Shown: piece by piece, positions 28,809-36,916 of the stretch
How positions within the stretch are numbered: the first letter of the stretch is position 1
Layout of the letters: each line of letters opens with the position of its first letter
Assembly (NCBI GenBank): GCA_964426655.1
Contig: CAYRQT010000002.1
Location: 62,001 to 126,000, forward strand
Reading direction: 5' to 3'
Length of the DNA stretch: 64,000 nucleotides
Source: RGIG8306 sp964426655
GTDB lineage: Bacteria; Bacillota; Clostridia; Lachnospirales; Lachnospiraceae
The notes under the pieces: generated by a model
Told to the model about the DNA's origin: nothing
Databases searched by the model: none
The model's input: only the letters and a program-made list of their open reading frames with translations
Program-made: the position numbers and the translations under genes

Positions 28809-28823
28809 AAAGGAGAAGGACCC

Positions 28824-31463
28824 ATGCATAAGGAATTGGAAAAAACCTATAATCCCCAGGACATTGAAAACAGACTGTATGAAAAATGGATGAAGAACCG
28901 GTATTTTCATGCCGAGGTAGACAGAAGCAAAAAACCCTTTACCATTGTCATGCCCCCACCCAATGTTACCGGACAGCTGCACATGGGACATGCCCTGGAC
29001 AACACCATGCAGGACATTCTGATTCGGTTTAAACGGATGCAGGGGTACAATGCCCTGTGGCAGCCGGGAACAGACCATGCGGCCATTGCCACGGAAGTGA
29101 AGGTCATTGAAAAACTGAAGGCCCAGGGCATTGAAAAAGAGGATCTGGGCCGGGAGGGCTTTTTAAAGGAGGCCTATGCCTGGAAGGATGAATACGGCGC
29201 CAGAATCGTAAGCCAGCTCAAGCGGCTTGGCACCTCTGCAGACTGGGAGAGAGAGCGGTTCACCATGGATGAAGGGTGTTCGGACGCCGTGCTGGAAGTA
29301 TTTGTTAACCTGTATAAAAAAGGGTACATTTATAAAGGCTCCCGGATCATCAACTGGTGCCCGGTATGCCAGACATCCATTTCAGATGCAGAAGTGATCC
29401 ACGAGGAGCAGGATGGCTTTTTCTATCACATCAAATATCCCATCATTGGGACAGAAGATTTTCTGGAGATTGCCACCACCCGTCCGGAAACCATGCTGGG
29501 AGATGTGGCTGTGGCAGTGAATCCGGAAGATGACAGATATGCAGACCTGGTGGGAAAGATGTTGCTGTTGCCCCTGGTCAATAAGGAGATCCCGGTCATT
29601 GCAGATGAATATGTGGATAAAGCTTTTGGAACAGGCTGCGTAAAAATTACACCTGCCCATGATCCCACTGACTTTGAAGTAGGGAAAAGACATCATTTGC
29701 CGGAAATCAATATCTTAAACGATGATGCCACCATAAATGAAAAGGGTGGGGGCTATGCCGGAATGGACCGGTATACAGCTAGGAAAAAGATAATTGAAGA
29801 TCTGGATGCGCTGGGGCTGTTCGTGAAAAAAGTGCCTCACAGTCACAATGTGGGCATCCATGACCGATGCAAGACCACCATTGAACCCATGATTAAGCCC
29901 CAGTGGTTCGTGAAGATGGATGAAATGAAAAAACCTGCGCTGGAAGCAGTGAAAAACGGCCAGCTGCAGTTCGTCCCGGAGCATTTTGAAAAAACTTACA
30001 CCAACTGGCTGGAAAACCTACACGACTGGTGCATTTCCAGACAGCTGTGGTGGGGACATCGTATTCCGGCTTATTATTGTCAGTCCTGCGGGGGAGTGGT
30101 GGTGCAGAAAACGGCACCGGATACCTGCCCCCATTGCGGCGGACATGATTTCCATCAGGATGAGGATACCCTGGACACCTGGTTCTCCTCTGCCCTCTGG
30201 CCGTTCTCCACACTGGGCTGGCCCGAAAAGACGCCGGAAATGGAGTATTTTTACCCCACGGACGTACTGGTCACAGGATATGACATTATTTTATTCTGGG
30301 TTATCCGTATGGTGTTCTCCGGCTATGAGCAGACCGGAAAAAGTCCCTTCCACACGGTGCTCATACACGGGCTGGTCAGAGATGCCCAGGGCAGAAAAAT
30401 GAGCAAATCCCTTGGAAATGGCATTGATCCCTTGGAAGTCATTGACCAGTATGGAGCAGATGCCCTGCGCATGACCCTGATCACCGGCAATGCGCCTGGA
30501 AACGATATGCGGTTCTACTTTGAACGGGTGGAAGCCAGCCGGAACTTTGCCAACAAAATCTGGAATGCTTCCCGCTTTATTCTCATGAACATGGGAGAGG
30601 AAAAGCCCCCTGTGCCGGAGATGGAAGCCCTCACCATGGCGGACCGCTGGATTCTGGCCAAAGCCAATGACCTGGCCAGGGATGTAACGGATAATCTGGA
30701 CAAATACGAGCTGGGCATTGCCCTTTCCAAAGTGTATGATTTTATCTGGGAGGAATTTTGCGACTGGTACATTGAGATGGTCAAGCCCCGCCTCTGGGCA
30801 GAGAAGGACCCGACCAGAAACAGTGCCCTTTGGACGCTGCAGCAGGTGCTCATCCAGTCTCTGAAACTGCTCCACCCTTTCATGCCCTTTATTACAGAGG
30901 AGATTTTTTGCAATCTGCAGGAGGATGAGCCTTCCATTATGATCTCCAGCTGGCCGGTATTCCGTGAGGACTGGGCGTTTAGGGAGGAAGAGGAATCCGT
31001 TGAAATGCTGAAGGAGGGCGTGCGGGAAATCCGTAAGGTGCGCACCAATATGCAGGTGCCGCCCAGCCGTAAGGCACAGGTGTTCGTGGTTTCACCTTCA
31101 GAAGAAATCCGGCATATTTTCAAAAAAAATGCAGATTTCTTTGGCATGCTGGGATATGCGTCCCAGGTGCACATTCAGGAAACCAATCAGGGCATTGAAG
31201 CAGATGCGGTAACTGCTATTTTGCCGGAGGCGGTGATTTACATGCCTTTTGCAGATCTGGTGGACCTGGAGAAAGAGAGAGCACGGCTGGATAAAGAAAT
31301 TGCCCGTCTGGAGGATGAAATTGAAAGAACCACACGCATGTTGTCAAATGTGCGCTTTGTGGAAAAGGCACCTGCAGAAAAAATCCAGGAAGAAAGAGAT
31401 AAGCAGGAGAAATACGAAGCGTTACTGGCCCAGGCCAGAAAACAGAGAGAAGCCATTTCCTAA
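28824..31463 (+). CDS. valS: Valyl-tRNA synthetase
   Basis: 879-aa class I synthetase charging tRNA(Val). HIGH motif is HMGH in PPNVTGQLHMGHALDNT (about residue 50), KMSKS is in GRKMSKSLGNGIDP (about 524), the editing domain includes ATTRPETMLGDVAVAVNP, and the C-terminal 65 residues are the expected coiled coil (LEKERARLDKEIARLEDEI). Zinc-ligand-like Cys pairs occur in WCPVCQTS and CQSCGG...CPHCGG. Start follows AAAAGGAGAAGG. Regulated by the T-box upstream. Confidence 0.97.
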   Translation: MHKELEKTYNPQDIENRLYEKWMKNRYFHAEVDRSKKPFTIVMPPPNVTGQLHMGHALDNTMQDILIRFKRMQGYNALWQPGTDHAAIATEVKVIEKLKAQGIEKEDLGREGFLKEAYAWKDEYGARIVSQLKRLGTSADWERERFTMDEGCSDAVLEVFVNLYKKGYIYKGSRIINWCPVCQTSISDAEVIHEEQDGFFYHIKYPIIGTEDFLEIATTRPETMLGDVAVAVNPEDDRYADLVGKMLLLPLVNKEIPVIADEYVDKAFGTGCVKITPAHDPTDFEVGKRHHLPEINILNDDATINEKGGGYAGMDRYTARKKIIEDLDALGLFVKKVPHSHNVGIHDRCKTTIEPMIKPQWFVKMDEMKKPALEAVKNGQLQFVPEHFEKTYTNWLENLHDWCISRQLWWGHRIPAYYCQSCGGVVVQKTAPDTCPHCGGHDFHQDEDTLDTWFSSALWPFSTLGWPEKTPEMEYFYPTDVLVTGYDIILFWVIRMVFSGYEQTGKSPFHTVLIHGLVRDAQGRKMSKSLGNGIDPLEVIDQYGADALRMTLITGNAPGNDMRFYFERVEASRNFANKIWNASRFILMNMGEEKPPVPEMEALTMADRWILAKANDLARDVTDNLDKYELGIALSKVYDFIWEEFCDWYIEMVKPRLWAEKDPTRNSALWTLQQVLIQSLKLLHPFMPFITEEIFCNLQEDEPSIMISSWPVFREDWAFREEEESVEMLKEGVREIRKVRTNMQVPPSRKAQVFVVSPSEEIRHIFKKNADFFGMLGYASQVHIQETNQGIEADAVTAILPEAVIYMPFADLVDLEKERARLDKEIARLEDEIERTTRMLSNVRFVEKAPAEKIQEERDKQEKYEALLAQARKQREAIS

Positions 31464-31484
31464 GAGGAATATGTTTGCCCCTTG

Positions 31485-31517
31485 TTAAGAAAAGCTTAAA
31501 AATAGGTTAAAAACAGG
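31485..31517 (+). promoter_or_regulatory. Three 11-bp direct repeats (PhoP/PhoB-type boxes)
   Basis: TTAAGAAAAGC (31485-31495), TTAAAAATAGG (31496-31506) and TTAAAAACAGG (31507-31517) are contiguous, one helical turn apart. This matches the layout of binding sites for PhoP/PhoB-type OmpR-family regulators (TTAACA-like hexamers with 5-base spacers). They sit 41 bases before the -35 of the two-component genes, so autoregulation is likely. Confidence 0.6.
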
Positions 31518-31578
31518 AATTGCGAAGGAGAAAGGCAGGGGAAATCCCCATAGAATTATTGCTTTTTCCTTCGCAATT
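31518..31578. repeat. Long inverted repeat between valS and the response regulator
   Basis: Arms 31518-31535 (AATTGCGAAGGAGAAAGG) and 31561-31578 (GCTTTTTCCTTCGCAATT) pair almost fully, and the loop holds a second hairpin GGGGAAATCCCC (31538-31549). There is no proper T-run after it. It may end valS transcription weakly or be an operator/structured element; its 3' arm overlaps the spacer of the next promoter. Confidence 0.6.
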
Positions 31579-31587
31579 TCATATAAT
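31559..31587 (+). promoter_or_regulatory. Promoter of the two-component operon
   Basis: TTGCTT (31559-31564), 17-base spacer, consensus TATAAT (31582-31587). The start would be near 31594, which rules out translation starts before that point. Confidence 0.75.
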
Positions 31588-31627
31588 GAAGCTGTCTAAG
31601 AAATGGAAAAAGAAGGGTAAACCACGT

Positions 31628-32338
31628 ATGGCCTGCATTTATGTAATTGAAGATGATGAAAACATCCGCGACCTGATCCACATCACGTTAAAGGGATTTG
31701 GATATACTACTTTTGCCTTTGAAACCGCTGAAGAAGCGTTGGCATCCATGAACGGGGATCATCCGGACCTCTTTGTGGTGGACTGGATGCTGCCGGGCAT
31801 GGATGGGCTGGAAGCCATTCGCAAAATCAGGCAGGACGAAGTTTTTCATAATGCACTGATCATCATGCTGACAGCAAAGGACCGGGAGCTGGACAAGGTC
31901 CAGGGCCTGGATGAAGGGGCAGATGACTACATGACAAAGCCTTTTGGCATATTGGAGCTGGCAGCCCGGATTCGCTCCCTTTTAAGGAGGCTGGATCAGC
32001 AGGAAGAGCATGGAGAAAGTGTTGTAGCCAGTTCCCCGGGGACAGACCAGGAGCCAATGGAAGGTCTGGTCATTAATAAGGACACCCGGGAAGTCTTTTT
32101 CAATGGGAAAGCCATTCCGCTTACCTACAAAGAATTTGAACTGCTGCAGTATCTGGTGGCAAACCGGAAGCGGGTAGTGGGCAGGGATGAACTGCTTAAC
32201 AGCATCTGGGGCTACACTTATGAAGGAGAGACCCGTACCCTGGACATTCACATCCGCACGTTGCGGCAGAAACTGGGGGAAGAGGGGGCTGCAGCCATTA
32301 AGACTGTTCGAGGCGTGGGGTACCGCTATGTGGGATAA
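31628..32338 (+). CDS. OmpR-family response regulator (PhoP-like)
   Basis: 236-aa two-component regulator. Receiver domain: acidic pocket IEDDENIRD near residue 8, phosphoacceptor Asp in FVVDWMLPG (about 51), Lys in YMTKPFG (about 102). Residues 140-236 are the winged helix (KEFELLQYLVANRKRVVGRDEL, ending TVRGVGYRYVG). ATG 31628 (MACIYVIEDD) is chosen because upstream in-frame starts lie in or before the promoter -10. It overlaps the kinase gene by 11 bases. The upstream 11-bp repeats suggest autoregulation. Signal unknown; phosphate sensing is the nearest family analogy. Confidence 0.92.
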   Translation: MACIYVIEDDENIRDLIHITLKGFGYTTFAFETAEEALASMNGDHPDLFVVDWMLPGMDGLEAIRKIRQDEVFHNALIIMLTAKDRELDKVQGLDEGADDYMTKPFGILELAARIRSLLRRLDQQEEHGESVVASSPGTDQEPMEGLVINKDTREVFFNGKAIPLTYKEFELLQYLVANRKRVVGRDELLNSIWGYTYEGETRTLDIHIRTLRQKLGEEGAAAIKTVRGVGYRYVG

Positions 32339-33845
32339 AAAAATAAATAGAAAAAACAAACCTAAAAAGGAGATGTCGTTGGTGCAGGCCATACGGCATC
32401 GTTTCTTTTATGTGACGGCAATCGCAGTAGCCATATGCAGTATCGTGCTGTATGCTACCCTGAATCTGTATTTATTCAGTCAGGAAGAGGTAGAACTGCT
32501 GGCGTATGCCCGTATTGTGGATGTTACCATCCAGGAAGATGGTAATAATGATACGGAGGCATTATTGTCCCGGATAAAGGGGCAGATGGACAATGATACT
32601 TTGCGCATTACCGTGATACAGACAGACGGGGAGGTGCTGGCGGATTCGGATGTGACCGATGCAGATGCCATGGATAATCACCTGGCCAGGAAGGAGGTGC
32701 AGGAGGCGTTGAAAAACACCACCGGCTCCTCTTTGCGGTATTCAGATACCCTAAAGCGCACCATGCTGTATGTGGCCTATTATAATGCAGATCAGGCCTA
32801 TGTGGTTCGTGTCAGCATTGCCTATCAGGGACTGCAGGGTATGCTGGCGCCCCTGTTTTTCTTCCTTGGTATTGGGGTGAGTTTAAGTCTGCTGACAGCC
32901 TATGGCCTGAGTCGCCGGTTTGCCGGCACGGTGGCAGCACCAATGGAGGAAATCGCCAGGGAAATGGATCATGCCGATGGGAAAAACCCCTCTTTTCATT
33001 TCAGGGAATACCAATACAGAGAGCTGAACGTGATTTCCCAGACCAGTGCAGACATGGCCAACCGTATCAATGCCTACCTGGAAGAGGTGGAGAACCAGAA
33101 GCGGGTAAAACAGGAGTTTTTCAGTAATGCCTCTCATGAGCTGAAAACACCCATCACCTCCATTCACGGCTATGCAGAACTGCTCTACAATGGATTTGCT
33201 TCAGATGAAGAAACCAGAAGGGATTTTGTTCATAGAATTTTAATGGAAAGTGAGCACATGACCAGCCTGATTAATGATATACTGGAAATCAGCCGCCTGG
33301 AATCCAGAGAGCACTGGATGAGTGCAGGGAAGGTACCGGTTGATTTGCGGGAAATTGCACTGGAGGTTCAGGATGCATTAAAACCTCTGGCCGACAGTCG
33401 TCAGGTGAAATTGCGCTGTTATGCGGAACCGGTGTTTCTGGAAGCCAGGCCGGAAGGTATGCGGGAGCTGATTTCCAATCTGGTCAGCAACGGCATTAAA
33501 TACAATAAACCAGGTGGATACGTGGAGACCACCATACATCAGGTGCCGGGAGGAATTACGTTGCGAGTGGAAGACTCCGGCATAGGCATTCCGGAAAAGG
33601 CGAAAGCCCACATTTTTGAACGCTTTTACCGGGTAGATGCGGGACGCAGCCGAAAGAATGGGGGCACCGGTCTGGGATTATCTATTGTCAAACATCTGGT
33701 TAGTCATTATAATGGGACTGTGCAGGTGGACAGCGAGCTTGGAAAGGGATCTGTTTTTACTGTATTCCTTCCCTTCCCTTCCGGGAAAGTGGAAGTGAAG
33801 CGGACCCTTATGGAGGCAGAAATGCTCCACCCTGAACAGACATAG
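32328..33845 (+). CDS. Sensor histidine kinase (PhoR-like)
   Basis: 505-aa membrane kinase. Helix 1 is at about residues 25-48 and helix 2 at about 167-190, bounding an outside sensor domain of about 120 residues. H-box SNASHELKTPITSIHGY, N-box LISNLVSNGIKYN, G1 VEDSGIGIPE and G2 GGTGLGLSIVKHL are all present. The start is uncertain: ATG 32328 overlaps the regulator gene but lacks a good RBS, while TTG 32379 has AAGGAG six bases upstream. Partner of the regulator at 31628. Followed after 19 bases by a GTPase gene. Confidence 0.92.
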   Translation: MWDKKINRKNKPKKEMSLVQAIRHRFFYVTAIAVAICSIVLYATLNLYLFSQEEVELLAYARIVDVTIQEDGNNDTEALLSRIKGQMDNDTLRITVIQTDGEVLADSDVTDADAMDNHLARKEVQEALKNTTGSSLRYSDTLKRTMLYVAYYNADQAYVVRVSIAYQGLQGMLAPLFFFLGIGVSLSLLTAYGLSRRFAGTVAAPMEEIAREMDHADGKNPSFHFREYQYRELNVISQTSADMANRINAYLEEVENQKRVKQEFFSNASHELKTPITSIHGYAELLYNGFASDEETRRDFVHRILMESEHMTSLINDILEISRLESREHWMSAGKVPVDLREIALEVQDALKPLADSRQVKLRCYAEPVFLEARPEGMRELISNLVSNGIKYNKPGGYVETTIHQVPGGITLRVEDSGIGIPEKAKAHIFERFYRVDAGRSRKNGGTGLGLSIVKHLVSHYNGTVQVDSELGKGSVFTVFLPFPSGKVEVKRTLMEAEMLHPEQT

Positions 33846-33864
33846 GATAGAAAAGAGGGATACC

Positions 33865-35007
33865 ATGACAAAAATCAGTATTGTGTCCGGGTTTCTAGGT
33901 GCCGGTAAAACCACCTTCATCAAGAAACTGCTGGAAGAAGTATATGTTGGAGAAAAAGTGGTGCTCATTGAAAATGAGTTCGGAGAAATCGGCATTGATG
34001 GCGGGTTTCTAAAGGATGCAGGCATTGAAATTACGGAAATGAACTCCGGTTGCATCTGCTGCTCCCTGGTAGGGGATTTCGGAAAGGCCCTGTTGGAGGT
34101 GTTTGACCGGTTCCATCCGGACCGGATCATCATTGAGCCTTCCGGCGTGGGAAAACTTTCCGATGTGATTGAGGCAGTGACAAAAGCCATGGAAGGCAAG
34201 ACGGATGTGGAGCTGGAAAGCTTTGTGACGGTGGTGGATGCACTGAAGGCCAAGATGTACATGAAAAATTTTGGTGAGTTCTTCAATGACCAGGTGGCCC
34301 ATGCCAATGCCATTATTTTAAGCAGGACCCAGAATGTGCCCGCAAAAACGGTGGAAAAAACAGTGGCCATGCTGCAGGAAGTAAACGGAAAAGCCCATAC
34401 CATCACCACGCCCTGGGATCAGCTGGCGGGGGAAAGAATAAAGGAAGCCATTGCCCGGGGGAAGGATCTGGCAGAGGAAATGCTGGAGGACGTCAGGGCG
34501 GAAAAAGAGGATTGCAGTTGCGACCATGACCATGATCACGAGGACGGGGAAAGCTGTGGATGTGGGCACGATCATCATCACGAGCATGGAGAAAGTTGCG
34601 GTCACGACCACGATCACGACCATCATCACGAGCATGGGGAAAGCTGTAGCTGCGGGCACGACCATGACCACGATCACGACCATGACCATGACCATGCACA
34701 TCATCATGATCACGGTCATCATCATGCAGATGATGTATTCACCAGCTGGGGAAGAGAAACGCCCCGGGTGTTTACCAGAGATGAACTGGAAGATGCCTTG
34801 AAAAGTCTTGCTAACACCGAAACATATGGCCGCATTTTGAGGGCTAAAGGCATTGTATCCGGCGAGGAAGGACAATGGCTGTATTTTGACCTGACACCCG
34901 GAGAATACGAAATTCGTTTTGGGGCACCAGATTACACTGGACGGCTCTGCGTCATTGGCGTGGATCTGGAGGAAGAGGATCTTGCAGAATTGTTTCAACT
35001 GGGATAA
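33865..35007 (+). CDS. COG0523 (CobW/G3E) GTPase with His/Cys-rich metal-binding linker
   Basis: 380-aa P-loop GTPase of the metallochaperone class. Walker A GFLGAGKTTFIKK near residue 9, the conserved metal motif GCICCSL near 65, Walker B-like IIEPSGVGKL near 90, and CobW_C domain at about 295-380 (VFTRDELEDAL...GQWLYFDLTPGEYEI). The guanine motif is SRTQ, as in many COG0523 proteins. Between the domains lies a long run of His, Asp, Cys and Glu, expected to bind zinc or other divalent metal. Twelve bases separate it from a second, unusual GTPase. Zinc transfer or zinc-limitation response is the likely theme (family knowledge). Confidence 0.9.
   Translation: MTKISIVSGFLGAGKTTFIKKLLEEVYVGEKVVLIENEFGEIGIDGGFLKDAGIEITEMNSGCICCSLVGDFGKALLEVFDRFHPDRIIIEPSGVGKLSDVIEAVTKAMEGKTDVELESFVTVVDALKAKMYMKNFGEFFNDQVAHANAIILSRTQNVPAKTVEKTVAMLQEVNGKAHTITTPWDQLAGERIKEAIARGKDLAEEMLEDVRAEKEDCSCDHDHDHEDGESCGCGHDHHHEHGESCGHDHDHDHHHEHGESCSCGHDHDHDHDHDHDHAHHHDHGHHHADDVFTSWGRETPRVFTRDELEDALKSLANTETYGRILRAKGIVSGEEGQWLYFDLTPGEYEIRFGAPDYTGRLCVIGVDLEEEDLAELFQLG
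34513..34729 (+). repeat. In-frame repeats coding a His/Cys/Asp-rich linker
   Basis: The unit encoding about HEHGESCxCGHDHDH is repeated three to four times with drift, followed by runs of HD and HH. The DNA is built from CATGAC/CATCAT/CACGAC units. It is coding sequence of the GTPase gene, not an array. Such tracts vary in length by slippage. Confidence 0.85.
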
Positions 35008-35019
35008 GGAGAGGGAGAA

Positions 35020-35964
35020 ATGGCAAATCAGGTTGTACCGGTATATTTGATTACCGGTTTTCTGGAAAGCGGAAAAACCTCCTTCCTGGAATATACTCTG
35101 CAGCAGGATTATTTTAATGAGGGACAGCGCACGCTCCTGATTCAGTGTGAAGAAGGAATGGTGGAGATTGCGCCGGAGGTTTTAAAAGCGCACAAGACAG
35201 AGCTGGTAACAGTGGAAAAAGAAGAAGACTTTACAGAGGATTTTCTGGAAAAGCTGGTAAAGACCTACCACCCGGAGAGAGTGTTGATCGAATACAATGG
35301 AATGTGGAAAATGGACACGTTGTATGAAATGCATCTGCCCAGATACTGGGAATTGTATCAGGTCATCACGACCGTGGATGCCAGCACATTTTCCCTGTAT
35401 CTGGCGAACATGAAACCCATGTTCATGGCCATGGTGCAGGATGCGGATCTGGTCATTTTTAACCGCTGTAAGGAAACAGAGCCTCTGCCTGGATACCGGC
35501 GCAGCATCAAGGCGGTGAACCGGCAGGCACAGGTGGTATTTGAAAATGAAACAGGGGAAATGGAGGATGTGCCGGAAGAGCTGCCCTTTGATCTGGATGC
35601 CCCTGTCATTGAAATTGAGGATGATGATTTTGGCATCTGGTATGTGGATGCCTTTGATCACCCAGAAAATTATTTGGGGAAGAAGATAAGCTATAAGGGA
35701 CAGGTACTGGTTTCCAGGGAGTTTCCTTCCGGTTATTTTGTTCCTGGAAGAAAGGCCATGACCTGTTGTGCAGACGATGTCCAGTTCATTGGCTTTGCCT
35801 GTGCCAGCAAATTTGCCCGTAAGCTGAAAAACGAGCAGTGGGTAAAAATCACAGGGAAATTTGCAGTGGAGAATTTAAAATTATATGGCGGAAAAGGGCC
35901 GGTGCTTTATGCAGAGTTTGTGGAACCCTGCGAAGCACCTGAAGAGCCGGTCATTTATTTTTAA
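35020..35964 (+). CDS. G3E-type GTPase fused to a DUF1980 (TIGR03943)-like C-terminal domain
   Basis: 314-aa protein. Residues 1-175 follow the COG0523 GTPase fold with Walker A GFLESGKTSFLEY, but the GCxCC metal motif is replaced by CEEGMVEI and the guanine motif by NRCKE. Residues about 195-314 resemble the C-terminal domain of YcgQ/TIGR03943 proteins: YKGQVLVSREFPSGYFVPG, then RKAMTCCADDVQFIGFAC with the conserved Cys pair, then WVKITGKF. YcgQ-type proteins are linked to zinc-regulated loci in Bacillus (recalled). The two GTPase genes are 12 bases apart. A divergent metal-handling GTPase working with its neighbour is my inference. Confidence 0.75.
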   Translation: MANQVVPVYLITGFLESGKTSFLEYTLQQDYFNEGQRTLLIQCEEGMVEIAPEVLKAHKTELVTVEKEEDFTEDFLEKLVKTYHPERVLIEYNGMWKMDTLYEMHLPRYWELYQVITTVDASTFSLYLANMKPMFMAMVQDADLVIFNRCKETEPLPGYRRSIKAVNRQAQVVFENETGEMEDVPEELPFDLDAPVIEIEDDDFGIWYVDAFDHPENYLGKKISYKGQVLVSREFPSGYFVPGRKAMTCCADDVQFIGFACASKFARKLKNEQWVKITGKFAVENLKLYGGKGPVLYAEFVEPCEAPEEPVIYF

Positions 35965-35984
35965 GAGAACGATCAGAAATCAGA

Positions 35985-36773
35985 TTAAATCAGAGAGAAG
36001 TGTTTCAGCGCGTAAGCAATGCCGTCATCGAGGATGTCTCGGGTCACAAAGCTTACGCGCTCTTTTACGGATGGGGGCATACTGTTTCCCATGGCCACAC
36101 TATGGTTCACATAGGTGAGCATGGGCAGATCGTTGGTGCTGTCCCCGATGGCAATGGCAGATTCAAGAGGAAGATGCAGGTAATCCAGAATCTGGGCAAT
36201 GCCCGTGGCTTTGGAAAACCCTTTGGGCACAAATTCTGCAAAATCATTTCCCCGGTCAATAAAGGTGAAATAAGGAGAAATGGCTTCCACAAAGGCGGAG
36301 AAATCTGTTTCCGGATTTTTCCAGGTCACAAATTTGTCAAAGGAAAAGTCGGGAACTTCAGGGGGGACAATTCTAATGCCATAATGCTTCAGCCCTTCCA
36401 ACAGCATTTTGGCCTGTGGATGGGAGGGACTATCGCCGCTGTACATGTCATGGGCAGATTCAAAAAGAATATCCAATCCGAAATCATTTCCCAAATCTGC
36501 CACTTTCCTGGAAAGAGAGGGGGAAACAGGGGAGTACAAAAGGGTTTTTCCTTTGTACAGGATATGGGTGCCGCAGCCGCAAATAAAGCCGTCAAAACCA
36601 AAATCAGAAAGGGCCCGGTCAATCAGCGTTCTGCAGCGGCCGGTGTTGATGAACATCAGGTGTCCGTTTTCCTGGGCCTGATGAATGGCTTTGGCCGCAC
36701 TTTCCACAATGTAGCGGCCTCCTTCCGGGATCAGTGTGCCGTCGATGTCAAAAAAAACAATTTTCTGCTCCAT
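35985..36773 (-). CDS. Cof-type HAD-superfamily phosphatase
   Basis: 262-aa HAD hydrolase with a type IIB cap. Motif I FFDIDGTLIP (residues 6-15), motif II INTGR, Lys in the KGFSKATGI region and motif IV AIGDSTNDLPML. Such enzymes dephosphorylate sugar phosphates or flavin/pyridoxal phosphates; substrate not predictable. The frame is open far upstream, but ATG 36773 has GGAGG five bases before it. Convergent with the GTPase genes; no clear terminator between them. Confidence 0.9.
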   Translation of the reverse strand: MEQKIVFFDIDGTLIPEGGRYIVESAAKAIHQAQENGHLMFINTGRCRTLIDRALSDFGFDGFICGCGTHILYKGKTLLYSPVSPSLSRKVADLGNDFGLDILFESAHDMYSGDSPSHPQAKMLLEGLKHYGIRIVPPEVPDFSFDKFVTWKNPETDFSAFVEAISPYFTFIDRGNDFAEFVPKGFSKATGIAQILDYLHLPLESAIAIGDSTNDLPMLTYVNHSVAMGNSMPPSVKERVSFVTRDILDDGIAYALKHFSLI

Positions 36774-36847
36774 ATTTGCCTCCGTTACATTCATATCCCC
36801 ATCATACCCAAAAGACGCAGGAATGACAACCCCTGCAAAAAAGGAAC

Positions 36848-36877
36848 TTGAAAAAGGCAGGGCATCTGGGATATAAT
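36848..36877 (+). promoter_or_regulatory. Promoter of prmA-rsmE-thiI operon
   Basis: TTGAAA (36848-36853), 18-base spacer, consensus TATAAT (36872-36877); start expected near 36884. Confidence 0.7.
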
Positions 36878-36916
36878 GAAAGGCAGACTGAAAGGCACCC
36901 AAAAAGGAGTAAGGCC

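Noticed and set aside
34513..34729. Repeat block that could be mistaken for a CRISPR array
   Set aside because: Units are not separated by unique spacers and stay in frame as protein repeats.
34318..34998. Long minus-strand frame rich in Met/Val/Ile opposite the His-rich linker
   Set aside because: It is the mirror of CAT/CAC repeats in the GTPase gene; no homologous pattern or RBS.
35900..36140. A plus-strand open frame overlapping the HAD phosphatase 3' end
   Set aside because: No RBS or recognisable pattern, and it is covered by two well-supported genes.
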